This document shows positions 6,652 to 8,783 of a stretch of DNA of 8,783 nt, piece by piece (the first letter of the stretch is position 1; every line of letters begins with the position of its first letter). The notes under the pieces were generated by a model, which was given only the letters and a program-made list of their open reading frames with translations, was not told the DNA's origin and ran no database searches. The DNA comes from an uncultured Leptospiraceae bacterium (GTDB lineage Bacteria > Spirochaetota > Leptospiria > Leptospirales > Leptospiraceae): contig CALDSP010000147.1 in the NCBI GenBank assembly GCA_937924465.1, positions 1 through 8,783 of the forward strand, read 5' to 3'. Made by a program: the position numbers and the translations under genes.

Positions 6652-7695
6652 TTATAAATACCCTTTTTTATAAAGTAATTCAGCATTGAGTACTGCTGCT
6701 CCTGCCGCACCTCGAATCGTATTGTGGCTTAAGACAACGTATTTGTAATCAAAAATAGAATCTTCTCGTAATCTACCAACTACAGTTGTCATTCCCTTGC
6801 CTGTATTCAGGTCTACTCTTGGTTGTGGTCTATCAATTTCTTCACGATATAAAATTACTTTTTCTGGAGCAGAGGGTAGTTTTAATCTTTGAGGTTCACC
6901 TTCAAAGTTTTCCCATGCTTCTAGGATTTCCTTTCTAGAAGGCTTCTTTTTCAGTTTTACTGAAACACAAACTAAATGTCCATCTAATACAGGAACACGA
7001 TTGCACTGAGCTGAGATCTTAAAATCAGCATTTTCTATGATATTGTTATTTACTTTTCCTAAACATTTTTTAGGTTCCATTTCTACCTTTTCTTCTTCAC
7101 CAGAAATGTAAGGAATTACATTGCCTAAAATATCCATAGATGGAACTCCGGGATATCCTGCTCCAGAGATTGCTTGCATGGAAACAATAAATACCGATTC
7201 AATACCGAAGAGTTCATGCAAAGGTTTTAGCGTAATTGTCAACCCCATGATCGTACAGTTTGAGTTAGTGACAATTTTTCCTTTCGTAGGTTGGTATTTT
7301 ATAACTTCCAAGTGTTCAGGGTTTACCTCAGAGGATAAAATGGGAACGTTTGGTTGCATTCTATAATTTTTTGCATTTGATACAACGTTAATGCCAAAGG
7401 AAGCATAATCCATTTCTATTTTTCCAGCTACATCACTATCTAATCCAGAGAAAGCAATTTTTACGTTTTGGTTTTCAGGATTGCAAGGATCAATGGTTAA
7501 ATTCTTGGCATATTCAGGGATATTTGGAGATATTTTCCATCGAGATTTCATAACTTCCTTATACAACTGCCCACTTGATTTTTCTGAGGCGCATAAATGA
7601 CCCACTTCAAAAAAAGGATGATTCTCAAGCAACTCTACAAACCTTTGTCCTACAGTTCCCGTAGCACCTAAGATAGCAACTTTTATCTTATTCAT
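6652..7695 (-). CDS. asd: Aspartate-semialdehyde dehydrogenase
   Basis: A 347-residue enzyme that reduces aspartyl-4-phosphate with NADPH to aspartate semialdehyde, the branch-point precursor of lysine, diaminopimelate, threonine and methionine. The NADP-binding GATGTVGQ is at residues 10-17. The active-site Cys147 is in SNCTIMG, followed by QAISGAGYPG (174-183). Substrate-binding Arg233 and the general base His240 lie in NRVPVLDGH. These motif versions, especially SNCTIMG and the GAGYPG loop, are those of the archaeal/fungal-type branch rather than the classic enterobacterial Asd. The ATG at 7695 has a good AAAGGA site 6 nt upstream. It follows the ExbB-like gene by 58 nt and precedes the unknown 650-residue gene by 3 nt. 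No other lysine or threonine gene is nearby. Confidence 0.96.
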   Translation of the reverse strand: MNKIKVAILGATGTVGQRFVELLENHPFFEVGHLCASEKSSGQLYKEVMKSRWKISPNIPEYAKNLTIDPCNPENQNVKIAFSGLDSDVAGKIEMDYASFGINVVSNAKNYRMQPNVPILSSEVNPEHLEVIKYQPTKGKIVTNSNCTIMGLTITLKPLHELFGIESVFIVSMQAISGAGYPGVPSMDILGNVIPYISGEEEKVEMEPKKCLGKVNNNIIENADFKISAQCNRVPVLDGHLVCVSVKLKKKPSRKEILEAWENFEGEPQRLKLPSAPEKVILYREEIDRPQPRVDLNTGKGMTTVVGRLREDSIFDYKYVVLSHNTIRGAAGAAVLNAELLYKKGYL

Positions 7696-7701
7696 TCAAA
7701 G

Positions 7702-7707
7702 TCCTTT
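7702..7707 (-). promoter_or_regulatory. Ribosome binding site of asd
   Basis: AAAGGA on the minus strand lies 6 nt before the ATG at 7695. It is the clearest Shine-Dalgarno match in the window and fixes the asd start. Confidence 0.65.
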
Positions 7708-7753
7708 AAATATAAAATTTTTTGGTAGGTTTTCTATGAAAAGAATTTTTTAT

Positions 7754-8176
7754 TTAGTTTCTTTGATTTTCCTTAGTTATATTTTCTTCTAACCATTCAA
7801 TTTTATCAGATAAAGCATGATAAAAAAATATGAATATAATTGAAATTATCAAGCCATAAATAGTAGTTATAAGAGCTTCACTAATTCCAGAAGAGAATAA
7901 CTCTAAAGAAATCTTTCCTTGTAATTTCATGTTTTGAAATGAATGATAAATACCTAAAACTGTACCCAAAAGTCCAGTCATTGTAGAAAGAGAAGCAAGA
8001 TAGGATAACCAAGCTGCTTTTCGAGAAATTTGAAAAAGAGAAGTCTTATCAAAGGCTGGCTTAAAGAATAAAGAACTAACTAAGTTTATAATTACAGCAA
8101 CTCCTAAAATTGATTCAAATACAAGCAGTAACATGACCCAGCCGCCTTGTATGAAAAAATCATAAATAGAGTTCAT
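7754..8176 (-). CDS. Short MotA/TolQ/ExbB-family membrane protein
   Basis: A 140-residue membrane protein with the pore-forming core of the MotA/TolQ/ExbB proton-channel family. In ExbB this core couples proton flow to energising outer-membrane transport. Helices are at about 12-37, 57-77 and 102-122. The family signature is clear: TGLLGTVLGIYHSF (67-80) and GISEALITTIYGLIISI (97-113), including the conserved Thr104/Thr105. It is short for the family (ExbB and TolQ are usually over 200 residues). The cytoplasmic loop between helices 1 and 2 is cut to about 20 residues and the C-terminal tail is brief. No ExbD/TolR partner is encoded here. The ATG overlaps the stop of the cyclic-nucleotide-binding gene as ATGA, so the two are translationally coupled. 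Family call is strong. The transported ion and partner are unknown. Confidence 0.88.
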   Translation of the reverse strand: MNSIYDFFIQGGWVMLLLVFESILGVAVIINLVSSLFFKPAFDKTSLFQISRKAAWLSYLASLSTMTGLLGTVLGIYHSFQNMKLQGKISLELFSSGISEALITTIYGLIISIIFIFFYHALSDKIEWLEENITKENQRN

Positions 8177-8562
8177 TTATATTCTAATTTTTTTGCCGAC
8201 AATTCACTAATTTTTTGGAATAAAAGATCATTGGTTTGAGCTAGTCTTGTTGCCATTATGTTTACCATCTTGGCTGCAAAAAGTGGGTTATCTGCTAAAA
8301 ATTTTTCCAATTGTGCCTTACTTCCAATCACTGCTAAACGAACATCTTTTATAACTCTTGCGCAAGCACTCCTTGGTTTGTCTCGGAAAAGAGCCATCTC
8401 TCCAAAAAAATCACCCGGTAACATGGTAGCTAAATGAATTTCTTCTCCATTGATAACAACGTAAATTTGCACTTCACCCTCTAAAACGATATACATTGAA
8501 GTGCCACTGTCTCCTTCATTGAAAATATTCTTTCCTGCTTTGACTGTAACGATTGATGCCAT
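8173..8562 (-). CDS. Stand-alone cyclic-nucleotide-binding domain protein
   Basis: A 129-residue protein made of a single cNMP-binding (CRP-type) beta-roll. An early Gly-rich turn (EGDSGTSMYIVLEGEV, 16-31) leads to the phosphate-binding cassette GDFFGEMALFRDKPRSA at 50-66. In the cassette Glu55 and Arg64, the residues that hold the ribose and phosphate, are both present, so cAMP or cGMP binding is likely. After the domain there is only a helix (about 82-125), with no helix-turn-helix DNA-binding domain, so it is not a CRP/FNR transcription factor. It probably acts by protein contact, and the obvious candidate is the ExbB-like protein whose gene overlaps its stop by 4 nt. That partnership is inferred. 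The ATG at 8562 has AAGGGA about 10 nt upstream and is the first gene of the cluster. Confidence 0.92.
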   Translation of the reverse strand: MASIVTVKAGKNIFNEGDSGTSMYIVLEGEVQIYVVINGEEIHLATMLPGDFFGEMALFRDKPRSACARVIKDVRLAVIGSKAQLEKFLADNPLFAAKMVNIMATRLAQTNDLLFQKISELSAKKLEYK

Positions 8563-8582
8563 TTAAACCGATTCCCTTAAAA

Positions 8583-8588
8583 ATTATA
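8583..8588 (-). promoter_or_regulatory. Candidate -10 box (TATAAT) of the cluster
   Basis: A perfect TATAAT on the minus strand lies 20 nt before the ATG of the cyclic-nucleotide-binding gene. Transcription from it would begin near 8576 and give a short leader that still contains the AAGGGA ribosome binding site. The -35 is poor: a TTGAAC box at 8611-8616 is 22 nt away, too far for a standard promoter. An activator-dependent promoter is possible. Confidence 0.35.
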
Positions 8589-8590
8589 GC

Positions 8591-8609
8591 TTTTAATATA
8601 AAATTAAAA
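8591..8609. repeat. 7-bp inverted repeat beside the -10 box
   Basis: TTTTAAT (8591-8597) and ATTAAAA (8603-8609) are perfect complements around a 5-nt centre. The repeat sits directly upstream of the TATAAT box, in the -35 interval, where a regulator could bind. The composition is pure A+T, so chance is a real alternative. Confidence 0.3.
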
Positions 8610-8633
8610 TGTTCAACTATTTTATTATTATGT

Positions 8634-8662
8634 AGTTTAAAACTTATGTACTAATTTTTCAA
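8634..8662 (-). promoter_or_regulatory. Alternative promoter for the cluster
   Basis: TTGAAA (8657-8662) and TAAACT (8634-8639) are spaced exactly 17 nt on the minus strand. This gives a better -35 but a poorer -10 than the TATAAT site, and would leave a leader of about 65 nt before the ATG at 8562. It is listed as an alternative because the region's A+T richness makes either match unreliable. Confidence 0.22.
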
Positions 8663-8783
8663 GTTTTCATAGTATAAAGATTTGATTTCAGTTTATTGAG
8701 TTTATTTAGAGTGATTCATGAGCTATCCTATTGATGATTATAGTTAGAGTTCATTGTATTATTTTATACATTTTTTTAGTTTT

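Larger units (their letters stand above)
8563..8783. other. Gene-free upstream region
   Basis: These 221 bases hold no supportable gene on either strand. All three minus-strand frames entering from the right edge close within about 35 bases, and the longest ATG frame I noticed on the plus strand (from 8718) is nine codons. The region is very A+T-rich and holds the candidate promoters and an inverted repeat listed separately. There is also a 7-bp inverted pair AAAACTT (8639-8645) / AAGTTTT (8661-8667) with a 15-nt loop, too weak to call a terminator. It is best read as the control region of the leftward cluster. Confidence 0.6.

Noticed and set aside
7121..7366. 81-codon plus-strand open frame
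   Set aside because: Antisense within asd, where all catalytic motifs of the minus-strand frame are intact.
7730..7742. Hairpin TTTTC-TAT-GAAAA between the ExbB-like gene and asd as a terminator
   Set aside because: The stem is only 5 bp and A+T-rich, and no T-run follows on the transcribed strand. It would not terminate the minus-strand transcript.
8173..8562. CRP/FNR transcription regulator
   Set aside because: The protein ends after the cyclic-nucleotide domain and one helix. There is no helix-turn-helix, so it cannot be a classic CRP-type regulator.
8718..8747. Nine-codon plus-strand ORF starting at ATG 8718 as a leader peptide
   Set aside because: No following plus-strand gene, no attenuator-like hairpins and no run of regulatory codons are visible before the window ends.

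Overview
The window is an A+T-rich (roughly two-thirds A+T by eye), gene-dense bacterial segment in which every supportable gene lies on the minus strand, so transcription runs from the right end to the left. No rRNA, tRNA, CRISPR array, insertion sequence or phage module is visible. The gene content and the lysine/asparagine/isoleucine-rich proteins would fit a low-GC Gram-negative-type bacterium. A spirochaete of the Leptospira group is my best guess from overall feel, but nothing here proves it.

Right end (8563-8783): 221 bases without a gene, the apparent promoter region for the leftward cluster. Then come a stand-alone cyclic-nucleotide-binding domain protein (8173-8562) and, with a 4-nt ATGA overlap, an unusually short ExbB/TolQ/MotA-family membrane protein (7754-8176). 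After a 58-nt gap with a good Shine-Dalgarno site follow aspartate-semialdehyde dehydrogenase (asd, 6652-7695), a 650-residue protein I do not recognise (4696-6648) and pyruvate kinase (pyk, 3256-4686), separated by only 3 and 9 nt.

Middle (2314-3217): three small genes follow pyk. They are a DUF883/YqjD-like membrane-anchored coiled-coil protein, a two-helix YqjE/phage-holin-superfamily-like membrane protein, and a short coiled-coil protein. The order, sizes and types parallel the enterobacterial yqjD-yqjE-yqjK cassette. The first two lie in the same reading frame, separated by one TAA, and the second must start at a TTG immediately after it, use another non-ATG codon, or be made by readthrough. 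The third overlaps the start of a type II NADH:quinone oxidoreductase (ndh, 1062-2345).

Left end: after a 114-nt gap holding candidate promoter elements come a Nudix hydrolase (504-947) and, again with an ATGA overlap, a hypothetical protein that runs off the left edge (1-507).

As a whole this looks like one long tightly packed transcription unit (about 8562 to 1062) joining a cyclic-nucleotide sensor domain, an ion-channel-like protein, a lysine/threonine/methionine-pathway enzyme, the last glycolytic step, a membrane stress-type cassette and a respiratory dehydrogenase, followed by a smaller Nudix unit. The most interesting points are the DUF883/holin-like stop-TTG junction, the yqjDEK-like cassette between pyk and ndh, the cyclic-nucleotide/mini-ExbB pair without a visible ExbD partner, and the unknown 650-residue protein.
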